Assembly: GCF_029892485.1 (NCBI RefSeq)
Contig: NZ_JARXVG010000004.1
Span: 186,001-250,000 of the forward strand
Source: Variovorax boronicumulans
Lineage (GTDB): Bacteria; Pseudomonadota; Gammaproteobacteria; Burkholderiales; Burkholderiaceae_C
Length of the DNA: 64,000 bases
Reading direction: 5' to 3'
Part shown: piece by piece, positions 44,842 through 56,409 of the stretch
Position numbering within the stretch: the stretch's first letter is position 1
How the letters are laid out: each line of letters starts with the position of its first letter
Translations under genes and position numbers: made by a program
Notes under the pieces: generated by a model
The model's database searches: none
What the model saw: the letters and a program-made list of their open reading frames with translations, nothing else
Told to the model about the DNA's origin: nothing

Positions 44842-47421
44842 ATGAGCCGACGTGTTGCCCTGCGACGCGCCAGTCCGCCGCTGAAGCTGGCCATGCTGTC
44901 GCTGGCGCTGCTCCAGGCGCACGGCGCCTTCGCGCAGCCCGCCGGCGGCCTCGACGGCCCGCTGACGCTCAAGCGCACCCCGCTGCTCACCGAAATCGTG
45001 CCGCCCACCGAGCGCGGCCAGCTGCCCAGCCTCGTCACCGGCGACCGCATGTCCGGCCGCCCCGACCTGGAGACCGTGGTCGAAGGCAATGCGACGCTGC
45101 GGCGCGGGCCGGTTGCCATCACCGCCGACCGGCTCGAGTACTACCAGCCCGACGACAAGATGAAGGCCACGGGCAACGTGCGGGTCAACCAGTCGGGCAA
45201 CGTGTACGAAGGCCCCGAGCTGGAACTCAAGCTCGAGACCTTCGAGGGCTTCTTCAACAACGTGCGCTACCGGTTCCTCGCGAACGGCGGCCACGGCGAT
45301 GCGGAGCGCATCGACTTCGTCGACGCCAACGTATCGATCGCTCGGCGCGCCACCTACACCACCTGCCGCCGCGAGGACTTCCCGGGCTGGATGCCGGCGT
45401 GGCTGCTGACCGCGGCCACGATCACCACCGACACCGAAGAGAACGAGGGCGTGGCCACCAATGCGCGCCTGAGCTTCATGGGCATCAGCACGCCGCCGAT
45501 CCCGAGCGTGAGCTTTCCGCTGTCCAACGCGCGCAAGAGCGGTCTGCTGCCGCCCACGATCGGCGTGGACAACACCAACGGCATCGAGATCTCGCAGCCG
45601 TACTACTGGAACATCGCGCCCAACCGCGACGCCACGATCACGCCGACGATCATGAGCAAGCGCGGCCTGAACCTGGGCAGCGACTTCCGCTACATGGAGA
45701 AGGAATACACCGGCAGCATTCGCCTGGACCTGATGGGCGCCGACCGCCTGGTGGGCCAGCGCTACAACGAATTGCGCGCCTCGCAGCTGCAGCAGCTGGC
45801 CAATGGAGAAATCCAGGCCAAGGACCTGACTGCGCCGCCCGGCAGCAGCAAGCGCTGGGGCATCTGGGCGAACCACCACCAGGACTTCGACGCCAAGGCG
45901 CTCGGCCTGGACTCGCTGTCGGCCAACATCAACATCAACCGCGTCAGCGACAACGACTACTGGCGCGACTTCACACGCACGCCGACGCTGGCGCAGCGCC
46001 AGTTGCCCAACGAGGCGTCGCTCAACTGGAGCAAGGACGACTGGAGCGGCTCGGTGCGCACCCTGCGCTACCAGACGCTGCAGTACAACCTGTCGCCGAT
46101 CGTGCCCTCGTACGACCGCATGCCGCAGATCACGGCCAACTACAACAAGTACGACTGGCACGGCTTCGACGTTGCGCTGAACCTCGACTACACGCGCTTC
46201 CGGGTCAACACGATCCTGAGCGGCCAACCCGGCTTCGACGCTGTGCAGCAGTCGCAGCCCGATGGGGACCGCGCCATGGCGAACCTCGCGATCAGCCGGC
46301 CGTTCATCACGCCGAGTTCGTTCGTCATTCCGAAGGTTCAGTTGAACACGGCGGCATACAACTACTACCTGCCGCAGTCGGATATTCCGAAGCTCACGCT
46401 CAACGGCGTGCAGTACGTCAACGGCGTGCCCTACAACGCGAATTCGCTGTACTTCTTCGGCACGTCGTCCAACCGCACGGTGCCGACCTTCAGCCTGGAC
46501 AGCGGCCTGATCTTCGAGCGCGATGCCAGCTACTTCGGCCGCGCCTTCCGCCAGACCCTGGAGCCGCGCGCCTACTACGTCTACACGCCGTACCGCAACC
46601 AGAGCATGCTGCCGAACTACGACTCGGCCGCCAACGACTTCAGCTTCGCGACGATCTACACCGAGAACGCGTTCTCGGGCGGCGACCGCATCTCGGACAC
46701 GAACGCGCTCACGGTCGGGGTGACCACCCGCCTGATCGATCCCGCCACAGGCGTCGAGGCGGCGCGTTTCGGCGTCGCGCAGCGGCTGCGCTTCAGCGAC
46801 CAGAAGGTCACCCTTCCCGGTGGTGTGCCCGTGACCGACCGCGCGAGCGATTTCCTCGTCGGCGGCCAGGTCAACTGGACGCCGAAGTGGAGCACGGACG
46901 CCGTGGTGCAGTACAACCCCGACACCCGCAAGTCGACCCGGGCGGCCCTGAGCGCCCGCTACAACCCCGAGCCGTACCACAACCTCAGCGCCGCGTTCCG
47001 CTACCAGGCGCCCAGCACCCCGACCGCCACCGACGGCAACAAGTCGATCGACGTGGGCTGGCAGTGGCCGCTCAACGACCTGTGGGGCGACAAGGGCAAG
47101 AACCTGGGCCCGGGCAAGGGCCAGGGCGGCGGCCGCTGGTATGCGGTGGGCCGTCTCAACTACGACCTGCAGGACAAGAAACTCACGGACGGCGTGCTCG
47201 GCTTCGAGTACGACGGCTGCTGCTGGATCGGGCGCGTGGTGCTGCAGCGCATCACCACCGGCCAGGTGACGGCCAACACCCGCATCATGTTCCAGCTCGA
47301 ATTCGTCGGCTTCTCCAGCATCGGCTCCAGCCCGATGCAGGCGCTGCGGCAGAACATCCAGCGCTATGAACCCCTGCGCCAACCTGGCGAGGCGCCGAGC
47401 CGCTTCACCAATTACGACTGA
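44842..47421 (+). CDS. lptD: LPS-assembly protein LptD
   Basis: An 859-residue outer-membrane protein. A signal peptide (about 1-31, ending AFA) is followed by an LptA-like jellyroll (about 50-190: TADRLEYYQPDDKMKATGNV in parts) and a C-terminal 26-strand barrel. The disulphide cysteines are visible in YTTCRRED near the jellyroll end and in YDGCCWIGRV near the C-terminus. With LptE it inserts LPS in the outer leaflet. The ATG at 44,842 has GGGAGG five bases upstream. It is followed by surA and rsmA, a common cluster. Confidence 0.96.
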   Translation: MSRRVALRRASPPLKLAMLSLALLQAHGAFAQPAGGLDGPLTLKRTPLLTEIVPPTERGQLPSLVTGDRMSGRPDLETVVEGNATLRRGPVAITADRLEYYQPDDKMKATGNVRVNQSGNVYEGPELELKLETFEGFFNNVRYRFLANGGHGDAERIDFVDANVSIARRATYTTCRREDFPGWMPAWLLTAATITTDTEENEGVATNARLSFMGISTPPIPSVSFPLSNARKSGLLPPTIGVDNTNGIEISQPYYWNIAPNRDATITPTIMSKRGLNLGSDFRYMEKEYTGSIRLDLMGADRLVGQRYNELRASQLQQLANGEIQAKDLTAPPGSSKRWGIWANHHQDFDAKALGLDSLSANININRVSDNDYWRDFTRTPTLAQRQLPNEASLNWSKDDWSGSVRTLRYQTLQYNLSPIVPSYDRMPQITANYNKYDWHGFDVALNLDYTRFRVNTILSGQPGFDAVQQSQPDGDRAMANLAISRPFITPSSFVIPKVQLNTAAYNYYLPQSDIPKLTLNGVQYVNGVPYNANSLYFFGTSSNRTVPTFSLDSGLIFERDASYFGRAFRQTLEPRAYYVYTPYRNQSMLPNYDSAANDFSFATIYTENAFSGGDRISDTNALTVGVTTRLIDPATGVEAARFGVAQRLRFSDQKVTLPGGVPVTDRASDFLVGGQVNWTPKWSTDAVVQYNPDTRKSTRAALSARYNPEPYHNLSAAFRYQAPSTPTATDGNKSIDVGWQWPLNDLWGDKGKNLGPGKGQGGGRWYAVGRLNYDLQDKKLTDGVLGFEYDGCCWIGRVVLQRITTGQVTANTRIMFQLEFVGFSSIGSSPMQALRQNIQRYEPLRQPGEAPSRFTNYD

Positions 47422-47442
47422 GACGACTGACTGAGCAACGCC

Positions 47443-48852
47443 ATGAAACACATCCGTTCCATCATCACCCTGGGCTGCCTCGCGGCAATGGCTGCAACGT
47501 CGGGTGCGCAGGGCTTTCGTCCTGGCAGCGGCATCACGGACATCATGCGCGCCGGTCCGCGCCTGGGGCCGCCGCCGGTGCAGCGCGCCCCGGCCGCACC
47601 GACAGCGGCGCCCGTGCAGCGATCGGCCGAGTTCATCGTTGCGCTGGTCAACTCCGAGCCGATCACCAATACCGAGGTGCAGTCGCGCGTGACGCGCCTG
47701 CTCAAGGAGAACCCCGACGCCGAACGCGTGCCGCGCGGCGAGCTCACGCGCCTGGTGCTCGAACGCCTGATCTCGGAGCGCGCCCAGCTGCAGCTCGCGA
47801 AGGAAAACGGCATCAAGGTCGACGACGTGGCGATCGACCAGGCCGAGCAGACCGTGGCGCGCCAGAACGAGATCAGCCTGGTCGAATTGCGCCGCCGCGT
47901 GGCGGCCGAAGGCATTGCGCTGGCGGACTTCCGCAACGACCTGCGCGACCAGCTGCTGCTCACGCGCCTGCGCGACCGCGAAGTCGAGTCGAAGGTCAAG
48001 ATCAGCGACACCGAGGCCGACGAGTACCTGCGCGACCAGCGCAACTCGACCACCAAGAATGCGGCGCTGCAGAACCTCAACATCGCGCAGGTGCTCGTCG
48101 CACTGCCCGAGAACGCCACCGACGCCCAGGTGGCCGCCGCCCAGAAGAAGGCGCAAGGCCTCGCCGAGCGCGCCCGTTCGGGTGAGGACTTCGCCAAGCT
48201 GGTGCGCGAGAACTCCGATTCGCCCGACCGGGCCAACGGCGGCGCCATCGGCATGCGCAGCGCCGACCGCTATCCGCCGTTGTTCGTCGACGCCGTGCAA
48301 TCGACCGCGGTGAATGGCATCGCCGGACCGGTCCGCTCCAGCGCCGGTTTCCATGTGCTCAAGGTCCTGGCCAAGGCCCAGATCGGCTCGCTCGACGCGA
48401 CCGTGACGCAGACCCAGGTGCGCCACATCCTGCTGCTCAACGACCCCAAGCGCACCACGGCGCAGGCGGTGGCCCAGCTTGCGGAATTCAAGCGCCGCGT
48501 GCAGTCCGGCACCGCCGACTTCGCCGGCCTCGCGCGCGACAACTCGCAGGACGCCAGCGCCAAGGACGGCGGCGACCTCGGCTGGTCGCGTCCCGGCCAG
48601 TTCGTGCCGGAGTTCGAGGAAGCCATGGACCGGCTGTCGCCGGGCCAGATCAGCGACCCGATCGTCTCGCGTTTCGGCGTGCACCTGATCCAGGTGGTCG
48701 GCCGCCGCGACGCCAAGCTGAGCCAGTCTGAGCAGCGCGAAGCCGCGCGCAACGTGCTGCGTGAACAGCGCGTCGAGGAAGCCTTCACCACCTGGGTGCA
48801 GGAAGTGCGCGCACGCGCCTACGTCGAGTACCGCGACCCGCCGCAGTCCTGA
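47443..48852 (+). CDS. surA: Periplasmic chaperone and peptidyl-prolyl isomerase SurA
   Basis: A 469-residue exported protein: signal peptide (about 1-23), SurA N-terminal chaperone domain (about 60-190, [17 protein letters not shown]), two parvulin-type PPIase domains (about 205-310 and 325-430; the second has VRHILLL and [19 protein letters not shown] in part) and a C-terminal helix. It escorts outer-membrane proteins, including LptD, to the Bam complex. It lies 21 bases after lptD. Confidence 0.96.
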   Translation: MKHIRSIITLGCLAAMAATSGAQGFRPGSGITDIMRAGPRLGPPPVQRAPAAPTAAPVQRSAEFIVALVNSEPITNTEVQSRVTRLLKENPDAERVPRGELTRLVLERLISERAQLQLAKENGIKVDDVAIDQAEQTVARQNEISLVELRRRVAAEGIALADFRNDLRDQLLLTRLRDREVESKVKISDTEADEYLRDQRNSTTKNAALQNLNIAQVLVALPENATDAQVAAAQKKAQGLAERARSGEDFAKLVRENSDSPDRANGGAIGMRSADRYPPLFVDAVQSTAVNGIAGPVRSSAGFHVLKVLAKAQIGSLDATVTQTQVRHILLLNDPKRTTAQAVAQLAEFKRRVQSGTADFAGLARDNSQDASAKDGGDLGWSRPGQFVPEFEEAMDRLSPGQISDPIVSRFGVHLIQVVGRRDAKLSQSEQREAARNVLREQRVEEAFTTWVQEVRARAYVEYRDPPQS

Positions 48853-49616
48853 TGGCACACATCGCCAGGAAGCGGTTCGGGCAGCATTTCCTGTCCGACG
48901 GCGGAATCATCGATGCGATCGTGCACGAGATCGCGCCGCAGCCCGGCGATGCGATGGTCGAGATCGGCCCGGGGCTCGCGGCGCTGACGCAGCCGCTGGT
49001 CGAGCGGCTCGGGCGCCTGACGGTCATCGAGCTCGATCGCGACCTGGCCAAGCGGCTGCGCGACCATCCGCAGCTCGAAGTCATCGAATCCGATGTGCTG
49101 AAGGTGGACTTCGCCGCACTGGCGGCCAAGGCTGCCCCGAAGCCGCTGCGCGTGGTGGGCAACCTGCCCTACAACATCTCGACACCGATCCTGTTCCACC
49201 TGCTGGGTTTTGCCCATCTGATCGCCGACCAGCACTTCATGCTGCAAAAGGAAGTGATCGACCGCATGGTGGCCAGGCCCGCCACCTCCGACTACAGCCG
49301 CTTGAGCGTGATGCTGCAGTGGCGCTACGACATGCAGAACGTGCTGTTCGTGCCGCCCGAGAGCTTCGATCCGCCGCCGCGCGTGGACAGCGCCGTGGTG
49401 CGGATGGTGCCGCTGGCGCAGCCGCCGGTGGTCGATGCGGCGCGGCTGGGCGAGATCGTGCAGGTGGCCTTCAGCCAGCGTCGCAAGATCCTGCGGCATA
49501 CGCTGGGCAAATGGCTGGAGACGCACGGCTTCGAGGGGGAGTTCGATCCCCAACGGCGCGCCGAGGAAGTGCCGGTGGCCGAATACGTCGCACTGGCCCA
49601 AGCCGTTCCCCCATGA
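48852..49616 (+). CDS. rsmA: 16S rRNA dimethyladenosine transferase
   Basis: A 254-residue Rossmann-fold methyltransferase that dimethylates two adjacent adenines near the 3' end of 16S rRNA. It begins [11 protein letters not shown], with motif [15 protein letters not shown] and the catalytic [12 protein letters not shown]. The start codon overlaps the surA stop (TGATGG), so translation is coupled. A strong terminator begins at its stop. Confidence 0.96.
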   Translation: MAHIARKRFGQHFLSDGGIIDAIVHEIAPQPGDAMVEIGPGLAALTQPLVERLGRLTVIELDRDLAKRLRDHPQLEVIESDVLKVDFAALAAKAAPKPLRVVGNLPYNISTPILFHLLGFAHLIADQHFMLQKEVIDRMVARPATSDYSRLSVMLQWRYDMQNVLFVPPESFDPPPRVDSAVVRMVPLAQPPVVDAARLGEIVQVAFSQRRKILRHTLGKWLETHGFEGEFDPQRRAEEVPVAEYVALAQAVPP

Positions 49617-49644
49617 AAAAAGCCCGTCGACGACGGGCTTTTTT
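49616..49644. terminator. Bidirectional terminator after rsmA
   Basis: AAAAAGCCCGTC and GACGGGCTTTTT form a perfect stem flanked by A and T tracts. It ends the lptD-surA-rsmA transcript and may also stop the minus-strand barstar transcript. Confidence 0.9.
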
Positions 49645-49665
49645 CATTCAGGCGGGTTGCTGCAA

Positions 49666-49911
49666 TTACGCGGCGGCCAGCCAGTACCCCGCGTTGAAGG
49701 GGCTGCTCATGCGCAGCGCCAGGGGCGAGACGTCGACCAGTTTGTCGGTCGGCATTTTTTCGCCGGCCGGCTCGGTGCTGGCGGCGGCCGTTGCGGCGGC
49801 GTTGAGGTTCACTTCGATGCCATCGAGGGATTCAGCGTTGTGCTGAGCCTCGTTCGCCCGTTCTGCTTGGCTGGTAGATGCAGAACGGGCTACAGAAAAG
49901 AATAGAAGCAC
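49666..49911 (-). CDS. Possible small hypothetical protein after barstar
   Basis: An 81-codon frame ending in FNAGYWLAAA. Its longest start lies inside the barstar gene (22-base overlap) and no ribosome site is clear; a shorter form from MPTDKLVDVSPLALRM is possible. Composition is biased towards Ala. It may be real or chance; function unknown. Confidence 0.35.
   Translation of the reverse strand: MLLFFSVARSASTSQAERANEAQHNAESLDGIEVNLNAAATAAASTEPAGEKMPTDKLVDVSPLALRMSSPFNAGYWLAAA
49856..49890. repeat. Eleven-base inverted repeat at the barstar stop codon
   Basis: GCCCGTTCTGC (49,856-49,866) and GCAGAACGGGC (49,880-49,890) form a perfect stem around 13 bases. It starts at the last base of the barstar stop codon. 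No T tract follows on the minus strand, so it is not a standard terminator; it could shield the mRNA 3' end. Confidence 0.55.
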
Positions 49912-50369
49912 CGGAAGGGGACCTTGCGGTCGCCCCAGTAATCCGAAGCGTCCCGGAAGATGTCGAGCAGCTGCTCGCGCGCTTCCTTGTCGAACTTGGC
50001 GTTGGCCGGGATCTGTTCGAGCACGATGACAAAACCTGGCTGCGGGCCCGATTTATGCAACGGGTCGGTCATGCAGTCGTACAGCGCGTCGAAGTTCTTG
50101 CCGAAGTGCGCCGGGAAGGTGAACTGCTGGGCGATCAGGTCGAGCACGTCCTGCTTGGTCTGGGCGTTGCCCAGGTTGGCGTACAGGAAGTGCTGGCCGG
50201 CCGCGTTGGCGGCGTCCTGCAGGTCGTTCACGCGGAACGCGCGGATCGATTGCACGATGTTCGGGCGTACGGCACGAAGGGATAAGGTCATCTCCGCTGG
50301 TCTTTCCATAGTCATCATCATTTCTTCGGGGCGCTTCGGGGCGCCGCTCAGGTCGTTGTCATCGCTCAT
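49890..50369 (-). CDS. Barstar-family ribonuclease inhibitor
   Basis: A 159-residue protein with a ~45-residue N-terminal extension before the barstar fold (QQFTFPAHFGKNFDALYDCMTD, in parts; FVIVLEQIP). Barstars block barnase-type ribonucleases inside the cell. It overlaps the ribonuclease gene by four bases (ATGA), so toxin and inhibitor are made together. Its extension is longer than that of the ~90-residue Bacillus protein. Confidence 0.9.
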   Translation of the reverse strand: MSDDNDLSGAPKRPEEMMMTMERPAEMTLSLRAVRPNIVQSIRAFRVNDLQDAANAAGQHFLYANLGNAQTKQDVLDLIAQQFTFPAHFGKNFDALYDCMTDPLHKSGPQPGFVIVLEQIPANAKFDKEAREQLLDIFRDASDYWGDRKVPFRCFYSFL

Positions 50370-50779
50370 GGCGCAATCCGTCTGAAACTTGCATAGTGGT
50401 CTGCCGTGTACCAGCAGGCCTCGGGTGTGGTGCGCTGCTCGCCGCCGCAGACGATCCGCTGGGCACCCCGGTTGCGGGCGCCCGGTGTCGTTACCGTGTA
50501 CTCCCGGTAGTGGCCGCGCCGTGCCGGCGGCAGGAGACGCTCGCGATTGCCAAATACAGTGCCGTCCTTTTCGTACCGGAAGGGGCCACCGTTCAAGATG
50601 GCCTGATAGGTTCGCTGGCCCTGGACCGGAAGATCGGTCAGTGCAATCGATTCCTCAGCGGACGTTTTTCCTGCGCCGAACCATCCGCGAGCCTCGGCCC
50701 CGGTCGTCAACGCCAACAGCATCAGGCTGGTGAGCGCAAACTTTGAGACAGAGGACGTGATCGAGGCGTAAGCCGCCAT
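50366..50779 (-). CDS. Secreted barnase/N1-type ribonuclease
   Basis: A 137-residue protein with a signal peptide (about 1-30, ending AEARG) and a guanyl-specific ribonuclease domain. Blocks seen are DLPVQGQRTYQAILNGGPF, FGNRERLLP, YREYTVTTPG with the catalytic Glu, RGAQRIVCGG with the Arg, and TADHYASFRRI with the catalytic His. It should cleave RNA after G outside the cytoplasm. ATG at 50,779 is preferred to an upstream TTG. Paired with the barstar gene below. Confidence 0.9.
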   Translation of the reverse strand: MAAYASITSSVSKFALTSLMLLALTTGAEARGWFGAGKTSAEESIALTDLPVQGQRTYQAILNGGPFRYEKDGTVFGNRERLLPPARRGHYREYTVTTPGARNRGAQRIVCGGEQRTTPEACWYTADHYASFRRIAP

Positions 50780-50961
50780 GGGACACCACAAGAGAAAAGA
50801 GCGGGGGGTTCGAATTGCGCCTAACCTTGGGGTTAACCCGCAAATTCAAGCCCGCGAGTGTGCACCACGCTGGCAAAAATAGCAAGCGACTGCCCAAAGT
50901 TTGAGCAGTCGCCAGGGGCGAAAGTGGTGCTTTAAGTTGGCGACCACTTTCTCTGAACGGC
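50780..50961. promoter_or_regulatory. Space between ribonuclease promoter region and malic enzyme end
   Basis: It contains the terminator hairpins of maeB (below) and a palindrome TAACC-TTGG-GGTTA near 50,823-50,836 upstream of the ribonuclease gene that could be an operator. No gene is present. Confidence 0.4.
50880..50950 (-). terminator. Double hairpin downstream of maeB
   Basis: On the minus strand a first stem (AAAGTGGT at 50,950-50,943 with ACCACTTT at 50,928-50,921) is followed by GCGACTGC / GCAGTCGC (50,912-50,905 with 50,893-50,886) and then TTGCTATTTTTG. The second hairpin with its T-rich tail is a moderate intrinsic terminator for maeB. Confidence 0.6.
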
Positions 50962-53310
<2,349 letters not shown>

Positions 53311-53481
53311 GTGCCGTAGCTCCTGGTGGCGCTTCTTCTGGGGGCGCCGATTGTAGACCTCGGTCGGCGAGGCCATACGCCGCATGGCCAGTGCGAGCCA
53401 TGACCAAAAGCACGGGGCGTTGTCAAGACGATGTGGCAATATGCTCGGTCCGGACATAACACCTGAAGACGAGGAGCAACC

Positions 53482-54540
53482 ATGGCCCTGATGGATTTCA
53501 TCAAGAAACAGTTCATCGACATCATCCAGTGGACCGAGACCGGCGATGGCACGCTGGCCTGGCGCTTCCCGATGGCGGAGATGGAAATCCAGAACGGCGC
53601 CTCGCTCACCGTTCGCGAATCCCAGGTGGCCGTGTTCGTCAACGAAGGCAAGGTGGCCGACGTGTTCGGCCCCGGCATGTACAAGCTCACGACGCAGACG
53701 CTGCCCGTGCTCACGTACCTGAAGAACTGGGACAAGCTCTTCGAGTCCCCCTTCAAGAGCGACGTCTACTTCTTCAGCACCCGCCAGCAGGTCGACCAGA
53801 AGTGGGGCACGCCCCAGCCGATCACGATCCGCGACAAGGACTTCGGCGCCGTGCGCCTGCGGGCCTTCGGCAACTACAGCTTCCGCATCGGCGATGCCAA
53901 GCTGTTCCACACCGAGATCTCCGGCACGCGCGACATCTACAGCGTGGCCGACCTCGACGGCCAGCTGCGCGGCCTGGTGCTGCAGAACATCAGCAACGCC
54001 ATCGCTTCCAGCGGCGTGCCTTTCCTCGATCTCGCGGCCAACCAGATCCAGTTTGCGCAGGCGCTCGCCGCGCAGCTCGTGCCCGAGTTCGAGAAGATCG
54101 GCATCAAGCTCGAGAACATCACGGTCCAGAACGTCTCGCTGCCCGAAGAGCTGCAGAAGATCCTCGACCAGAAGATCGGCATGGGCATGGTCGGCAACGA
54201 CATGGGCAAGTTCATGCAATACCAGACGGCGCAGGCGATTCCGAAGTTCGCCGAAGGCGCGGCCAACGGCGGCGGCATCGCGGGCGATGCCATGGGCCTC
54301 GGAGCCGGCGTGGCGCTCGGCCAGGTGCTGGCACAGAACCTCGCACAGGGCCTGAGCCCGAACGCGGCGGCAGCCGCTGCGGCCACCACCACGGCAGCTT
54401 CCCAGCCCGCCGTGGCCGTGGTAAGCCCGGCCGACGTGATGACCACGCTCGAGAAGCTCGGCGAGCTCAAGACCAAGGGCATCCTCACGCAAGAAGAGTT
54501 CGACGCCAAGAAGGCCGACCTCCTCAAGAAGCTCGTCTAA
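53482..54540 (+). CDS. SPFH-domain protein with C-terminal SHOCT motif
   Basis: A 352-residue protein. The SPFH/band-7 part (about 25-225: VAVFVNEGKVADVFGPGMYKL in parts) is followed by a Gly/Ala-rich linker and a SHOCT helix pair (EKLGELKTKGILTQEEFDAKKADLLKKLV in parts). It resembles YdjI-type 'virion core' proteins that sit with zinc-ribbon and membrane-stress genes. No signal peptide or clear membrane helix. It begins a long co-directional run and diverges from maeB. Confidence 0.88.
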   Translation: MALMDFIKKQFIDIIQWTETGDGTLAWRFPMAEMEIQNGASLTVRESQVAVFVNEGKVADVFGPGMYKLTTQTLPVLTYLKNWDKLFESPFKSDVYFFSTRQQVDQKWGTPQPITIRDKDFGAVRLRAFGNYSFRIGDAKLFHTEISGTRDIYSVADLDGQLRGLVLQNISNAIASSGVPFLDLAANQIQFAQALAAQLVPEFEKIGIKLENITVQNVSLPEELQKILDQKIGMGMVGNDMGKFMQYQTAQAIPKFAEGAANGGGIAGDAMGLGAGVALGQVLAQNLAQGLSPNAAAAAAATTTAASQPAVAVVSPADVMTTLEKLGELKTKGILTQEEFDAKKADLLKKLV

Positions 54541-54643
54541 GCGCGCGCTATGTTCCCGATAGCGCCTGACGCCTGGTCGACGGGCGTCAGAAGCCTCATT
54601 GGCTTGAATGAGACGTGGCCGTCCGGGCTATGGCGTGCGTGCC

Positions 54644-56131
54644 ATGGCTGAGGAAACCGGCAACCAACGCTACTACCGCGCGCCCTGCCCCGGCTGCGGC
54701 GCACCGGTCGAATTCCGCTCGGCGCAATCGACGCATGCGGTCTGTCCCTACTGCCAGAGCACCGTCGTGCGCCAGGGCGAGACGCTCGCGCGCACCGGCA
54801 AGATGGCGGAGCTGTTCGACGACTTCAGCCCGCTGCAGCTGTTCGCCACCGGCCGCATCCAGGACAAGCCTTTCACGCTGATCGGCCGGCTGCAATACAC
54901 CTACCCGGGCGGCCGCTGGACCGAGTGGATCGCCGCGCTCGACGACGAGCGCACCGCCATCCTCAGCGAGGACAACGGCGCCTACGTCTTCGCCCTGCCC
55001 TTCGACCTGCAGCGCACCGCGCCGCCGCCGGTCGACCTGCGCGTGGGCGCCACCAGCGCCTTCGCCGGCCAGAGCTACACCGTCACCTCGAACGAGCAGG
55101 TGGCGCTGACTTCTGCGCAAGGCGAGCTGCCGCACCTGCCCGAGCTCGGCCGGCCTTTCGCGATGGTCGAGCTGCGCAACGACAAGGGGCTGGTGCTCAG
55201 CATCGACTACGGCACCGCCAAGCCCAGCGCCTACCTCGGCCGCTCGGTGCAGCTCGAAGACCTGCAGCTCAGCGGCCTGCGCGAGGAATCGGCCAAGGAC
55301 GAAAAGGGCCGCAGCTTCAACTGCCCGAACTGCGGCTCGCCGGTCACCGTCAACCTGGCCGACAGCAAGAGCATCACCTGCCGCTCGTGCAACAGCATCA
55401 TCGACCTGTCGCAGGGCATCGGCGGCGAGCTCAAGCACGCAACGCAGGACGAGCCGGTGCGCCCGCTCATCGCGCTGGGCACCATGGGCCAATTGCAGGG
55501 TGCGCAGTGGCAGGTGGTGGGCTTCCAGCACCGCATGGGCGTGGAGCCCGGCGACGACGAGCACTTCGGGTGGGACGAGTACCTGCTCTACAACAAGAAG
55601 CGCGGCTTCAGCTTCCTGGTCGACGCCGAAGACGGCTGGAGCATGGTCAAGCCGACCACCGGCGCGCCGGTGATGGCCGAGAACGGCAGCACCGCCACCT
55701 ACCTCAGCAAGCGCTACCAGCAGCAGTACGCCTACAACGCCGAGACCACCTACGTGGCGGGCGAGTTCTACTGGCAGGTCGAGCGCGGGCAAAAAACCTT
55801 CAACCGCGACTTCGCCAGCGGCCCGGCGCTGCTGTCGATGGAGCGCTCGGCCAACGAGCTCACCTGGTCGTCGGGCATCAAGCTGGACAGCGGCGTGGTC
55901 GCGACCGCCTTCAAGCTCGATGCCAAGAAGGACATGTTCAAGCGCGGCGACGCGCTGCCGGTGAGCGCCGCCTCGGGCATGGGCTGCGGCACGATCATCC
56001 TGATCATCGTCGTCATCATCATCCTGCTGATCATCCTGAGCACCTGCAGCGGGCGCGGCGGCTCCTCGAGCGGTTACCGCAGCTCTGGCGGCTCGTACGG
56101 CGGCTCTTCGAGCGGTGGCGGGCACAAATGA
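54644..56131 (+). CDS. DUF4178 protein with two zinc ribbons and a C-terminal membrane anchor
   Basis: A 495-residue protein. Two CxxC zinc ribbons are visible (CPGCGAPVEFRSAQSTHAVC in part, about 14-38; CPNCGSPV ... CRSCNS, about 225-250), each followed by a DUF4178-like beta-rich domain (EWIAALDDERTAILSEDNGAY; DEYLLYNKKRGFSFLVDAEDGW in parts). A membrane helix (GTIILIIVVIIILLIILS) near residue 450 and a Ser/Gly tail end it. ATG at 54,644 is preferred to one 12 codons upstream; neither has a strong ribosome site. Confidence 0.85.
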   Translation: MAEETGNQRYYRAPCPGCGAPVEFRSAQSTHAVCPYCQSTVVRQGETLARTGKMAELFDDFSPLQLFATGRIQDKPFTLIGRLQYTYPGGRWTEWIAALDDERTAILSEDNGAYVFALPFDLQRTAPPPVDLRVGATSAFAGQSYTVTSNEQVALTSAQGELPHLPELGRPFAMVELRNDKGLVLSIDYGTAKPSAYLGRSVQLEDLQLSGLREESAKDEKGRSFNCPNCGSPVTVNLADSKSITCRSCNSIIDLSQGIGGELKHATQDEPVRPLIALGTMGQLQGAQWQVVGFQHRMGVEPGDDEHFGWDEYLLYNKKRGFSFLVDAEDGWSMVKPTTGAPVMAENGSTATYLSKRYQQQYAYNAETTYVAGEFYWQVERGQKTFNRDFASGPALLSMERSANELTWSSGIKLDSGVVATAFKLDAKKDMFKRGDALPVSAASGMGCGTIILIIVVIIILLIILSTCSGRGGSSSGYRSSGGSYGGSSSGGGHK

Positions 56132-56176
56132 CGAAGATTCGCGTGATGTCTCTTATTACTACGACTGGAGGTCCCC

Positions 56177-56395
56177 ATGGGATTTGAATGGCTGAAACCG
56201 GGCGTGGTCCTCGGATCGCTCGTGTACGCGCTGATCGGCGTGATCATCTTCTGGCTGTGCTTCCTGATCATCGACAAGATCACGCCCTATGACCTCTGGG
56301 GCGAGATCGTCGAGAAGCAGAACGTGGCACTTGGCCTGGTCGTCGCGGCCATGAGCCTCGGCATCTGCATCATCGTCGCAGCAGCAATCCATTGA
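56177..56395 (+). CDS. DUF350 (YjfL-like) small membrane protein
   Basis: A 72-residue protein with two membrane helices (about 10-32 and 50-71) and the DUF350 feature KITPYDLWGEIVEKQNVALG between them. Many DUF350 proteins carry two such units; this has one. GGAGG lies seven bases before the ATG. It sits between the DUF4178 and spermidine-synthase-like genes, echoing the E. coli yjfK-yjfL-yjfC type neighbourhood. Confidence 0.88.
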   Translation: MGFEWLKPGVVLGSLVYALIGVIIFWLCFLIIDKITPYDLWGEIVEKQNVALGLVVAAMSLGICIIVAAAIH

Positions 56396-56409
56396 ACGAG
56401 GAGGCGGCA

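Noticed and set aside
44761..48858. A 1,365-codon minus-strand frame across lptD and surA
   Set aside because: Shadow of two well-supported plus-strand genes; composition is typical of antisense third-position bias.
53311..54492. N-terminal extension of the malic enzyme frame
   Set aside because: MaeB starts at 53,310 with a ribosome site; upstream sequence is antisense to the SPFH gene.
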